64,000 bases of DNA, taken from positions 9,876,855 to 9,940,854 of the forward strand of contig OZ007506.1 in NCBI GenBank assembly GCA_963931865.1, in the 5' to 3' direction. Below are positions 54,804-64,000 of this stretch, piece after piece (position 1 is the stretch's first letter; the number at the start of each line of letters is the position of its first letter). Origin of the DNA: Axinella damicornis (Eukaryota; Porifera; Demospongiae; Axinellida; Axinellidae). Under the pieces are notes generated by a model that was not told where the DNA came from, did no database searches, and worked only from the letters and a program-made list of their open reading frames with translations. The position numbers and the translations under genes were made by a program.

Positions 54804-54876
54804 GGCCCAGTGGCTTAGTGGTAAGAGCGTCTGACTAGTACTCAGAAGGTCTTGGGTTCCAATCCCTGCTGGTCCC
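54804..54876 (+). tRNA. tRNA-Thr(AGT)-like gene, intact
   Basis: 73 nt. Acceptor GGCCCAG pairs with CTGGTCC except 3-70 (C-T). A box TGGCTTAGTGG starts at position 8; D stem GCTT/GAGC. The anticodon stem TCTGA/TCAGA is perfect, with a CTAGTAC loop giving anticodon AGT (read as IGU, Thr). T arm has B box GGTTCCAATCC; the T stem has one T-T mismatch (50-64). No intron. A T6 run at 54,881-54,886 would terminate Pol III. The two mismatches and discriminator C leave open a tRNA-derived pseudogene, but both internal promoter boxes and the terminator are in place. The copy-1 counterpart is broken by a 2.62-kb insertion. Confidence 0.8.
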
Positions 54877-54880
54877 AAAA

Positions 54881-54886
54881 TTTTTT
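54881..54886 (+). terminator. Pol III T-run terminator
   Basis: Six T residues 5 nt after the tRNA end. The same run follows the split copy at 35,376. Confidence 0.7.
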
Positions 54887-54897
54887 CTGTAGATTAT

Positions 54898-55330
54898 CGA
54901 GGGGCAACCGCACTCCTGGTAGCCGCGTTGCAACCGGTTGCAGCTCGACGATAGCGCATAGGTATTGCAACACATTCCAATTAACGCACATGCCACGTGA
55001 GGACCAGCTGAGTCAGCAATGGCGGCCCAAGGAGATCGAGAAGACAAGACACTTGTTATACAGCGCTCACAACTTCGCCAGCACGGTGAGTTTTGGCATG
55101 TAAGCGTCAGTGAACGGCAGAAACTTCGCGTGCCTTTCCTAAGAACGGTACTGCCACCGGAAGTCGGAGAGAGCGCTCGAGCAATGGCGTCCACGGCGAG
55201 ACAAAAGCGCTCATATCTCCACCACCAAGGTGAGTTTCAGCACCAAAATTGTACGGTTGGGACAGTGCATGATAGCGATCATGAAGGTGTAGTCAGAATC
55301 TTTGTAGGCCATTCCTATCACTCGAACGAG
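54898..55330 (+). repeat. Cassette repeat copy c8
   Basis: Near-identical to c6. Both ATGGCG starts (55,019 and 55,184) and both GTGAGT donors (55,086 and 55,230) are intact, and a 109-codon ORF spans them. It begins 12 bp after the tRNA terminator. Confidence 0.8.
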
Positions 55331-55446
55331 TTATTACACTCCTGGTAGGGGAAAAATTGTGCCGTGTAAATAATATTACACTCCTGGTAGGGGAAAAATT
55401 GTGCCGCGTAATATAATATAATATAATCCAATATAATATATTATAA
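55331..55446. repeat. Two 38-bp-type units plus (TATAA)n
   Basis: TTACACTCCTGGTAGGGGAA occurs at 55,334 and 55,376, then AATATAATATAATATAATCC. Copy 1 has only one such unit here. Confidence 0.75.
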
Positions 55447-55891
55447 TGTTTGAGTACTTAGGCTTGGCCTACAGAAATTCTGCCTACACCGCCGTGATCG
55501 CTATCATGTCCTGACCTGAATGTAAAAAGTTGGTGTTGAAACTCACCTTGGTGGTGGAGATATGAGCGCTTTTGTCTCGCCGTGGCCGCCATTGCTCGAG
55601 CGCTCTCTTCGACTTCCGGTGGCAGTACCATTCTTAGGAACGGCACACGAAGATTCTCACCACACGGCCGTGATAGCTGATCGTTCACTGACACTTGCAT
55701 GCCATAACTCACCGTGCTGGCTAAGTTGTGAGTGCTGTAATAATGTCTTGTCTTCCTTTCGGTGGCCATTGCTCGCGATCGACTGAGCCACGTGGCATGT
55801 GCGTTAATTAGAACGAATTGCAATAATCAGTTTTGCTACGGCGAGGCAATCGCGGGGTTGCAACGGCTACCAGGAGTGCGGTTGCCCCTCG
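55447..55891 (-). repeat. Cassette repeat copy c9
   Basis: Minus orientation. The second-half donor complement (ACTCACCTTGG) and the CACGTGG box are intact. A 121-codon ORF runs 55,458-55,823. Absent from copy 1 of the array. Confidence 0.78.
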
Positions 55892-55953
55892 TTACACTCC
55901 TGGTATAGGAAAAATTGTGCCGCGTAAATAAATAATTAATTAATATAATATAA

Positions 55954-56402
55954 TGTTCGAGTACTTAGGCTTGGCCTACAGAAATTGTGACTACACCGCC
56001 GTGATCGCTATCATGCCCTGACCTGAATGTAAAAAGTTGGTGTTGAAACTCACCTTGGTGGTGGAGATATGAGCGCTTTTGTCTCGCCGTGGCCGCCATT
56101 GCTCGAGCGCTCTCTTCGACTTCCGGTGGCAGTACCGTTCATAGGAAAGGCACACGAAGATTCTGACCACACGGCCGTGATCGCTGTCGTTCACTGACGC
56201 TTGCATGCCAAAACTCACCGTGCTGGCTAAGTTGTGAGTGCTGTAATAATGTCTTGTCTTCCTTTTGGTCGCCATTGCTCGCGATCGACTGAGCCACGTG
56301 GCATGTGCGTTAATTAGAACGAATTGCAATAATTAGCTTCGCTACGGCGAGGCAACCGCGCCGCGGGGTTGCAACGGCTACCAGGAGTGCGGTTGCCCCT
56401 CG
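55954..56402 (-). repeat. Cassette repeat copy c10
   Basis: Closely similar to c9; a 38-bp-type unit (55,893) and AATTAATTAAT lie between them. Both donors intact. A 112-codon ORF at 55,991-56,329. Confidence 0.78.
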
Positions 56403-56433
56403 TCAACAAAGCAGAAATAAACATATTGAATAA

Positions 56434-56741
56434 TGTTTGAATACTTAGGCTTGGCCAACAGAAATTCTTACTACACCGCCATGATCGCTATCATGCCCTG
56501 ACCTGAATGTAAAAAGTTGGTGTTGAAACTCACCTTAGTGGTGGAGATATGAGCGCTTTTGTCTCGCCGTCGCTACAGTGGCAGTAGGAAAGGCACACGA
56601 AGATTCTGACCACATAGCCGTGATCACTGTCGTTCACTGACGCTTGCATGCCATATAATTCAGCGTGCTGGCAAAGTTGTTTGTACTACGGCGAGGCTAT
56701 CGCGGGGTTGCAACGGCTACCAGGAGTGCGGTTGCCCCTCG
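56434..56741 (-). repeat. Cassette repeat copy c11, internally deleted
   Basis: 308 bp: lost the ATG/ETS part of the second half (CGCCGTCGCTACAGTGGCAG joins across) and most of the first-half exon. The outer end GCTACCAGGAGTGCGGTTGC is retained. Confidence 0.75.
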
Positions 56742-56761
56742 TAATTAATTAATTAATATAA

Positions 56762-57206
56762 TGTTTGAGTACTTACGATTGGCCAACAGAGATTCTGACC
56801 ACACCACCGTGATCGCTATCATGCCCTGACCTGAATGTAAAAAGTTGGTGTTGAAACTCACCTTGGTGGTGGAGATATGAGCGCTTTTGTCTCGCCGTGG
56901 CCGCCATTGCTCGAGCGCTCTCTTCGACTTCCGGTGGCAGTACCGTTCTTAGGCAAGGCACACGAAGATTCTGACCACACGGCCGTGATCGCTGTCGTTC
57001 ACTGACGCTTACATGCCGAAACTCACCATGCTGGCTAAGTTGTGAGTGCTGTAATAATGTCTTGTCTTCCTTTTGGTCGCCATTGCTCGCGATCGTGGTT
57101 GCCACGTGGCATGTGCGTTAATTGGAACGAATTACAATACTTAGCTTGCGCTACGGCGAGTCGCATCCGGTTGCATCGCGGCTACCAGGAGTGCGGTTGC
57201 CCCTCG
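56762..57206 (-). repeat. Cassette repeat copy c12
   Basis: Near-identical to c7 of copy 1 and therefore its positional counterpart; c9-c11 are extra. Both ACTCACC donor complements are intact. Confidence 0.8.
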
Positions 57207-57620
57207 TTTATATTATATTATATTACATTACGCCGCACAATTTTTCCTATACCAGGAGTGTAATCTCTCTCTCTAAAGCTTGCATCCAACACCTGCCTGC
57301 ATAGAACCTGACACATGGTCAAGTTCCGTTCTACTGGTTCTCTCGAAAGAATGGAAAGAATTAGTGCCAGGCAGCTACTCAACAAAGATTCATACACCTT
57401 GATGGTCTACAACCACTGGACTGGTCGACTGATGAACTGGACTACTGGACCGACTGTTTTCCACAGTTGTGGAGTCATTATCATTTTTCACAACACTAGC
57501 TAGCCCTTAGGCATGATGGCAACAAGGATTTCAAGATGTGAATATAACTGCTATGACCGATTTGAACCTACATGTAGAAAGTGCACTTCAACATGTGTAT
57601 GAGGTATGTATGGGATGGTC

Positions 57621-57688
57621 GGCCTTGTTTCCAGGTCCCCCTGCGTGCAGCAATGCTCGTGCGCAGGGGCGAGCCTGGGAACGAGGCT
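57621..57688. mobile_element. Unit-start palindromic mini-element, copy 3
   Basis: Same as 36,745-36,812 with one C/T difference. Confidence 0.65.
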
Positions 57689-59562
57689 ATAGCCATGAAA
57701 TGTATGAAAATCCACAGGTTTACCCTATGCTTTCCATTGGCAGTTTCATGCAATTTTCATGACCTATGAATTCCAGAAACCTATGAATTTTTAACGTTCC
57801 CCAGGGATTTCATAGGTACAGTTTGTTGGAAAATACCATGAAATTTGTGTGAAAACAGTGTGAATTACAATTAGTATGTGGAATTTCCATGAAAAGTTTC
57901 CATGGATTTTCCATGGAATACCCTTGGAACTCATATCATGGTATTTCATAGCATTTTAATGGCTGAGTTTCCTAGCAATTTCATGTGATTTTCATTGTCA
58001 TCCCCCCAAAATTAATGTGAATGAAAATGTTATGAAATTGCTTTCATGCTGTTTTCATACATGAAATTTGAATGCCATATTAGCATATACGTACATGAAT
58101 GGAATGGGACTGATCAGACGTATAATTAATGTGAATGAAAATGTTATGAAATTGCTTTCATGCTGTTTTCATACATGGAATTTGAATGCCATATACGTAC
58201 ATGAATGGAATGGGACTGATCAGACGTATAATTATGAATAATCGGTAGGACTTGGCATCAATGAGGGCACTCATACTCTTTATCCTGCACTTTCAGACTT
58301 GCTCTATTGAAAATCCATCAACCCAGCCAGTTACCGTCGGTGGTACCCTTCTGTACAGTAATCCAGTCAACTACTGCATTTTGAGTCACAAGGCCTAAGT
58401 ACCAGGGCAGTTAGTTTAAGAAGAAGTATAGGTAGGGGGTTGGTCTTCGATGCATGCAGCTACCGAGCAGTCAGTTCAGATGAAATGTTTCATTTTCCAA
58501 ACTAGCTATAATAGCAGCTTTACCTAACAACCTACTGGGACCTTCATCCTGTTACCAAAGATCTTGAGTGGCCAAGGGCCCTCACCTGCACTTCTCAGTT
58601 CCTTGATTATGAGCCTGAACTATTTTGCAAGTAGAACTTGTACCACTTTATCCAACCAATTTAGAAGCTACTACATGTACATCCAGAGGTTACCGTTACA
58701 GCCGGGATCACAATTGGGAGTGAAATCTAGTGCCAAATTATATGACTGGCTCTCAGGGGTTTAAAGTATTCTTGCCTACCGTTCAGCAGCAGACTCTCCT
58801 TGATAGTCCCAGAACTTCAACAGCAATAGTAGTTCCCAACTAACTGACCAGCAAACCCAAGAAGTCTGAAAACATGATGCAGCTACCTAGCCTTATGCTA
58901 TCAATCTCCAACAGCTGCTTACTTTAGATACATATGCGCCCTTTCATTTTCATGGCGTTTTCACGGAAAGCAAGCTCAGACATCCAGACCTTCATGGGAT
59001 TTCTTCCATGTTACTGATTTTCACTGCATTTTCAAACATTGGAATTCATGTAGCACGAAGTGTACCGGCAACTATCAGAGCGGAGTCAGCCTTCTTGCCT
59101 TGAAACATGTTCCAGAACTTTACATGGTATATTCCACTGTTTGATTATTGTATCAGCATGTACCATTGGCGCCCAAGTGCCACACTAATTATTACCTGAA
59201 TTGCTATAAAAGCATGCCATTATTTCTTACAAATGAGATTCTTTTCAAGCTGCTCAAGTCAATGTTACATTCACATACCATTCATGGGATTTCCATGTTA
59301 CTGATTTTCACTGCATTTTCATACACTGGAATTCACGTGGCTTTCATGGAATTTTAAGAGCCGGAACACTCATGTGTTTTTCATAGTTCTGAAGTCATAC
59401 CATTTTCGTAGGTTGTGAGAATCGAGATCATTTTTCATGGATAATTCATATGTAATGAAAATCCTATGACGCGATTTTCATGGCCATTTTCATGGGTAGC
59501 AACAACTTTTCTTAGGAATTTCATATACATTTCATGGCAATATGGCCTGGTAGTGACGTAGC
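57689..59562. repeat. ATGAAA/TTCATGG-rich block, copy 3
   Basis: Matches 36,813-38,700, ending in the CTAGCTAGCTAG run at about 59,560-59,577. Confidence 0.75.
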
Positions 59563-59577
59563 TAGCTAGCTAGCTAG

Positions 59578-60533
59578 GATAGCAGCAATGTTTTGCACTC
59601 ACTCGGTATGTTCCAGAGTTTTCAGTAAGAGCAAGCCTGACCTCATCACTGCTATCATCATCACAGTACAGGGAGTGTAGCCTGTCCACTGTGTACATGA
59701 AGACAGAGGAAGTGTGATAGTTACTAGGTAATCATGGTCTGTTCCTAGTACATTGTATGATCTGTTTTTGTTTTTAATTTGGGTTTACCACACTGTGGTA
59801 ACTCACAAGTCTTTCAGTACCATTCCCATGAATGCTTGCAACAAAGCTAGCTACATGTGTAGCAATGTCGGACTTTGGAATGCATCTTTTTGAGCACTAT
59901 GTTAGCCTAGGGTACATTCTGTTGGCACAATCTCATTCATCTCAGCAGGGAAACTTATCCACAGACTGTGGATGACCACAGTTACAGTAACCATGATATA
60001 TAGTACATGTACTCATGCCCCCCAATGACAGAAAATGTATAAGTACATGTAGCAACACAAAACCATACAAATAAAACCACCCTAGGGTGTAGCCTACTTC
60101 TCTCAGATAACCACACCTGCTATTGATTGCCACATAATTTACTGTAATCTCATCTCGGTCATTGTCAGGGCTGGGCTCCAGCGTTTCATTACGTCAGCTA
60201 GTGGGGACAAAATCAAAGCGTGGCAAAGTAAGGGGTGAGGGGCAAAGATTCAAGAGGGGGGAGGCAGCAATGCCCCTTCTCCAAATGAAACCCTGGGCTC
60301 CAGCCACACTACATACTAGTCTCACGGGACAGACATACGGCAAATTATGTTTGCATGGTGACAAATGCTGTATTACAATGGAACTCTTGGCAACATTTCT
60401 CAGGTTCACAAAGCTGCCCCACAGCTGTGCAGAAGAGTGAAACCATTACATACAGTCGCATTTTGGACTTCAAGCATCCAACTGTTGATTACCCGCAGTG
60501 ATGAAGTGTAACTTTCTACAAAACCGTACAAGA
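59578..60533. other. Counterpart of 38,717-39,673, noncoding
   Basis: Nearly identical to copy 2; short ORFs differ by single-base indels (for example GGCAGCAATG at 60,264 against GGCAGCGAATG in copy 2), so they are not maintained. Confidence 0.45.
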
Positions 60534-61301
60534 TGGGGCTGTCATATTGAATTTGGACCCCCCTTAAAATGGACCCCCGGAAATAATTTTTCAGTAAAAT
60601 ATGGATCCCCTGGAACTAATTTTTCAGAAATGCACCGAAATATATGGACCCCTTGTGAAATACTTGGACCCCCATGGTTCCATTATGTTTCAAAGCCTTG
60701 TTGAAATATGCAAATTCCCTGGAATGCATTCTGCTGAAATATATGGACCCCCAGTTGTATAGGGCAGTGCAAAGCAACTGAATGTTGTAGCAAGCTGTGA
60801 AGCTTGAAGAGGGCGGGCGGTGTTGTCATAATGACGTCACCGTATAATAGATCAAAGATCAAGAGCGCACAGAGCTCTGCCTCACGCTTACCTGATTGCA
60901 ACCTTTGCAGTACAACTACAGTGCCTGAGCCTTCACAACAAGTAATGTGAACTGGGCGGCTGTTGATCCATCCAAGCTACCATCGAGAGCAAGCGCTCAT
61001 TCACCTGCAGAGGTTCGAACGCAACTGAAATAATCTCGCTGTGCAGTAGCGTCCAAACACATCATGAGAGTTGCTGATGCTGCAGTAGCGTGGATATCAC
61101 AGTGCTTATCGGCCAAGCAGTCGCTAACTACTTGTACAGACAAACGATAGGCTAAGTAACAGCTTTTGTCAAGTTGCAAGTGCGCATAAAACGGAACTAA
61201 TTTTTCAAGGTAGGTCCAAAAATTTGTTGTTTTTGAAGGATTGGTTCCGGGGGAACGTATTCAATTTTTACGGGGGTCCAAATTTAACATGACAGGGCTG
61301 T
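60534..61301. mobile_element. GGACCCCC TIR element, copy 3
   Basis: Complete, same ends as 39,674-40,440. Confidence 0.7.
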
Positions 61302-61649
61302 ATAAACAGCAGATACATTGCACACGTAGACTACAACGTATGTACACCCTGTGCATGTATACTGTGCTACCAGAACTATAGCTACAAAGCTTAAAGCCGA
61401 CTTTGTGGTTTACCCGGGAATGTGCCACTCCTCCACACGTTCCCATAATATTATTGTCCGTCTATGTCACTGCATGTGCCAAATTTTTACTAGGCCTTCC
61501 CTTGTGTTACTATTGCAAGCGACAAATGCTGGGGGCGAGAAGACCTGGGAACGAGGCTAAATTGGAGTCACGTGCACACAGCTCAATGAGATGTAGACAG
61601 ACCATTAACAAGTTAATGCTAATGCGTGGTGCACGTTCTGATACACATG

Positions 61650-63150
61650 TGGGCCCACGGTACATGTAGCCTCCTACCAAGACCCACAGTGGCCTCCTAC
61701 CATGCTACACTCGGGCCCACAGTAGCCTCCCAACAAGACCCACAGTTCGTTCTTACCAATACCCACAGTGCAGTGGCCTAGCTTGTGCTTACGGTGGCCT
61801 CATATCCACACCCAAAATCGCCTCCTACCCAGTACTAAGGTGGCTTCACACCCAGGCCCAGGTGATCTCCTACCCAGACCCACGGTGGCCTCCCACCCAG
61901 TCCGATGGTGACCTTGCATCCAGGCCTACAATGGCCTTTAACCTACAAGTAGGACCAGGCTACATGGCCACCATGCGCCTCCGCCGTGAGTCTGGCTACA
62001 TGTACAAGGCCACCATGGGCCTCTGCACATGGTCACTGCAGGACTGGGTACAGGACAGCATAGGAGGCCACCGTCAACCTGGGATATGAGGCCACAGTGG
62101 GCCTGGGTAGGAGGTTACTGTGGGCCTGGGTAGGAGGTCACCATGGGCCTGGGTAGAAGGCCGCAGTGGGACTGAGTAGTAGGCCACCGTGAGCTAAGTA
62201 CGGCAGGCCTGGGCATGAGGCTAATGTGGATGTGAGGCCATTATCGGCTTGGGCGTGAGGCCACTGTGAGCATGGACAGGAGGCCACCATGGGCTGGGCA
62301 GGCCCATGGGGCGTCACACCCAAGCATATGGTGGTCTCACACCCAGGTCCATCGTGGCCTCCTGCCCAGCCCCATGGTGGCTTCATACCCAGGCCTGTGG
62401 TAGCCTCTTACCGAGGCCCACAGTGGCCTTGCATCCAGGTTTTGGGTGGCCTCACATCCTAACCCGCGATGGCCTCCTACCCAGGACTACGGTGGCCTCA
62501 CACCCAGCACCCAGTCCCATGGCGGCCTCCTACCCAGACCCTATAGTCTTGTTCCCAGACCATTTTTCACACGCAGAGGGGAAAAGTAGTATTCCGTTTT
62601 GGTTCTCTCTGCTGAAATGCTGGTGGAGCAATCAGATTGCTTTGCGAAAGTGACGTACATGTAATACAAGAGATTAATGGCGACTGTGGAAGCTAAGCGA
62701 TAGAGGCGGTGTGCAGGGAAACTAGGCTACACAGACGTGAACTACACCATGAGAAGGCTGTCAGGAAGTTCGTAAATGGTTGGGATGTGTTTGTGAGCAT
62801 GTCAATTGGCAGTGGGAAGTTTAAATGCCAGTAAGAACCTTCAATGAAGACAACCTTTGCTCAGGACAGCGTTATCATGATACATGTAGTTCCGCAGTTG
62901 ATATGACATCAGGCATTACAAACGTTACGTCACCATTTTAAAACGGACGATTCCATAATTTCACCAGACTATTTTTTCCCCTCCGCATGAGAAAAATGGT
63001 CTGGGAACGAGACTACCCAGACCAATGGTGGCCTCACACTCAGGCCAATGGTGGCCTCTTACCTACCCTGTAGATCCACGGTGGCCTCCTACCCAGTCCC
63101 ATGGTGGCCATGTACCCAGGCTCCCGGTGGTCCTACATGGCCTGGGTGCA
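61650..63150. repeat. GGCCTCCTACC minisatellite, copy 3
   Basis: Same orientation switches as copies 1 and 2; TIR element at 62,544-63,015. Confidence 0.9.
62544..63015. mobile_element. TAGTCTTGTTCCC TIR element, copy 3
   Basis: Ends as in copy 2, and the same insertion point, so insertion predates the array. Confidence 0.8.
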
Positions 63151-64000
63151 TGGCCACTGTGAGTATGAGTGTGAGTCGACCTTAGGAATCCACTGTATGC
63201 TTAAGGTAGGAAACATGGGTACAGCGATCTCCGAAACCAAGTTCATGGACAAATGGGCAGCATCAAAGCGTACACAAACTGCTCCCTCTGCTTGAAAATG
63301 GCCTAGAACTCAATTTTAAGGCCCTCTACTAAACTGAAAATTTGGACCCTCTCCAAGGCCCCACCCACACTCTGACCCCATCATCAATACACACACAAAA
63401 GTGGCCAAAAAATTACGTATGGATTTACCACTTGCTCTCCTCAGTTGCTCTCCTACAGCCTGAAACTCATTGCCGCCCTCAAAAACAGAGGTTTGGCTAC
63501 CCTAGGCTTTCCAAAAAAAATTCCACGCACACCAACTAAAACCGACCAAAGCCAAGGCCAGTTTCCAAAAGGTCAACCTACCCCTTGCAAAACTAGGTAT
63601 GCTTTTCCACGTTCACCTCTCGGTTACAGAGTTTTGGCCACACATCTACTCCCTCTCACCAGCCCAGTCCAGCTACCAAACCAGCCAAATTCGCCCTAAC
63701 ACGAAAATGGGCGGGGCCTGTAATGCCGAAAGGTCAACTCCCTAGAGTGCCTTAGCCAGGGAGCTGTCGGATGCTGTTCACTTTCCAGGCAGTTCTTCGG
63801 CCACTTCAGCAGACCCACAAACATTCCTGCTCACTCCACCTAGCTATTCACACTCAGATAGCCCATCGCTTCATTCAATAAGCTAGAACAGCTCCTTACT
63901 TAAAAAAAAAAAATGTTGCAACAAATCTTCAAAGTACCGCACGGCCACATCAGAGTACCAATTTGAAACTTGAAAGGGCCGCTAGCCGCATCAAAGAGAG
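63151..64000. other. Counterpart of 42,291-43,130, no supported gene
   Basis: C/A-rich DNA to the window end. A CTCAGTTGCTCTCCTACAG stretch shows a local rearrangement relative to copies 1 and 2 (63,437-63,456). Confidence 0.45.

Larger units (their letters stand above)
36701..57576 (+). repeat. Tandem segmental array, copy 2 (20.9 kb)
   Basis: Complete second unit. Its first 6.4 kb are near-identical to copy 3, its last ~8 kb (excluding the insertion) near-identical to copy 1 from about 29.5 kb on, while the part matching 15-29 kb of copy 1 differs by several percent and many indels. Confidence 0.92.
57577..64000 (+). repeat. Tandem segmental array, copy 3 (partial, cut by window edge)
   Basis: Begins GAAAGTGCACTTCAACATG at 57,577. 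It follows copy 2 nearly base for base from 36,701 to 43,130, with small indels such as TAT at 58,740, a 5-bp loss near 59,003 and a 19-bp change near 63,440. Confidence 0.92.

Overview
The window is eukaryotic nuclear DNA and almost entirely repetitive. Evidence: a non-LTR retrotransposon with a PHD finger, piggyBac-like and Helitron-like transposase remnants, many terminal-inverted-repeat (TIR) mini-elements with target-site duplications (TSDs), long TG/CA microsatellites, minisatellites, a tRNA-Thr-like gene with a Pol III terminator, consensus GTGAGT splice donors and a TRIM-type RING fragment. There are no operons, ribosome-binding sites or long intact ORFs. The mix (abundant TACATGTA and CATGCATG words, TTAA mini-elements, Helitron and HIRAN-like pieces) suggests an early-branching or marine invertebrate, possibly a sponge. 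This is inference; nothing here proves the taxon. No complete host protein-coding gene was found.

Layout. 1-14,594 is a graveyard of nested elements: TTAA-flanked mini-elements, a diverged pair of ~450-bp cassettes, two copies of a composite module (5.8-7.0 kb and 9.6-11.3 kb), a piggyBac transposase C-terminal fragment, a cluster of near-perfect palindromes (9,808-10,170), three more cassettes (11.4-12.8 kb), a RING fragment, and a PHD plus reverse-transcriptase retroelement that stops abruptly at 14,594.

From 14,595 to the right edge lies a head-to-tail array of a ~21-22 kb unit: copy 1 (14,595-36,700), copy 2 (36,701-57,576) and the first 6.4 kb of copy 3 (57,577-64,000). In order a unit holds a short palindromic element; an ATGAAA/TTCATGG-rich block (copies 2 and 3 only); a GGACCCCC TIR element; a GGCCTCCTACC minisatellite carrying a TIR element; low-complexity stretches; an R-type repeat; an ATACCGTATAG mini-element; Helitron remnants; a 210-bp inverted repeat; a ~75-85 bp minisatellite; a ~1.1 kb foldback element; a tRNA-Thr(AGT)-like gene; and a cluster of the ~450-bp cassettes.

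Comparing copies 1 and 2 exposes three clean transposon insertions present only in copy 1, each with TIRs and a matching empty site in copy 2. One is a 2.62-kb element that splits the tRNA in its D arm. Another splits the Helitron Rep fragment. Copy 1/copy 2 similarity also appears to step up sharply near 29.5 kb.

The most unusual repeat is the ~450-bp cassette. Each half has an ATGGCG start context, a short basic ORF and a consensus GTGAGT donor, with a CACGTG box or ACCGGAAGT (ETS-like) site upstream. It looks like a duplicated promoter plus first exon that has become a dispersed, locally amplified repeat. All percent identities and repeat boundaries here are by eye; no alignment was run.
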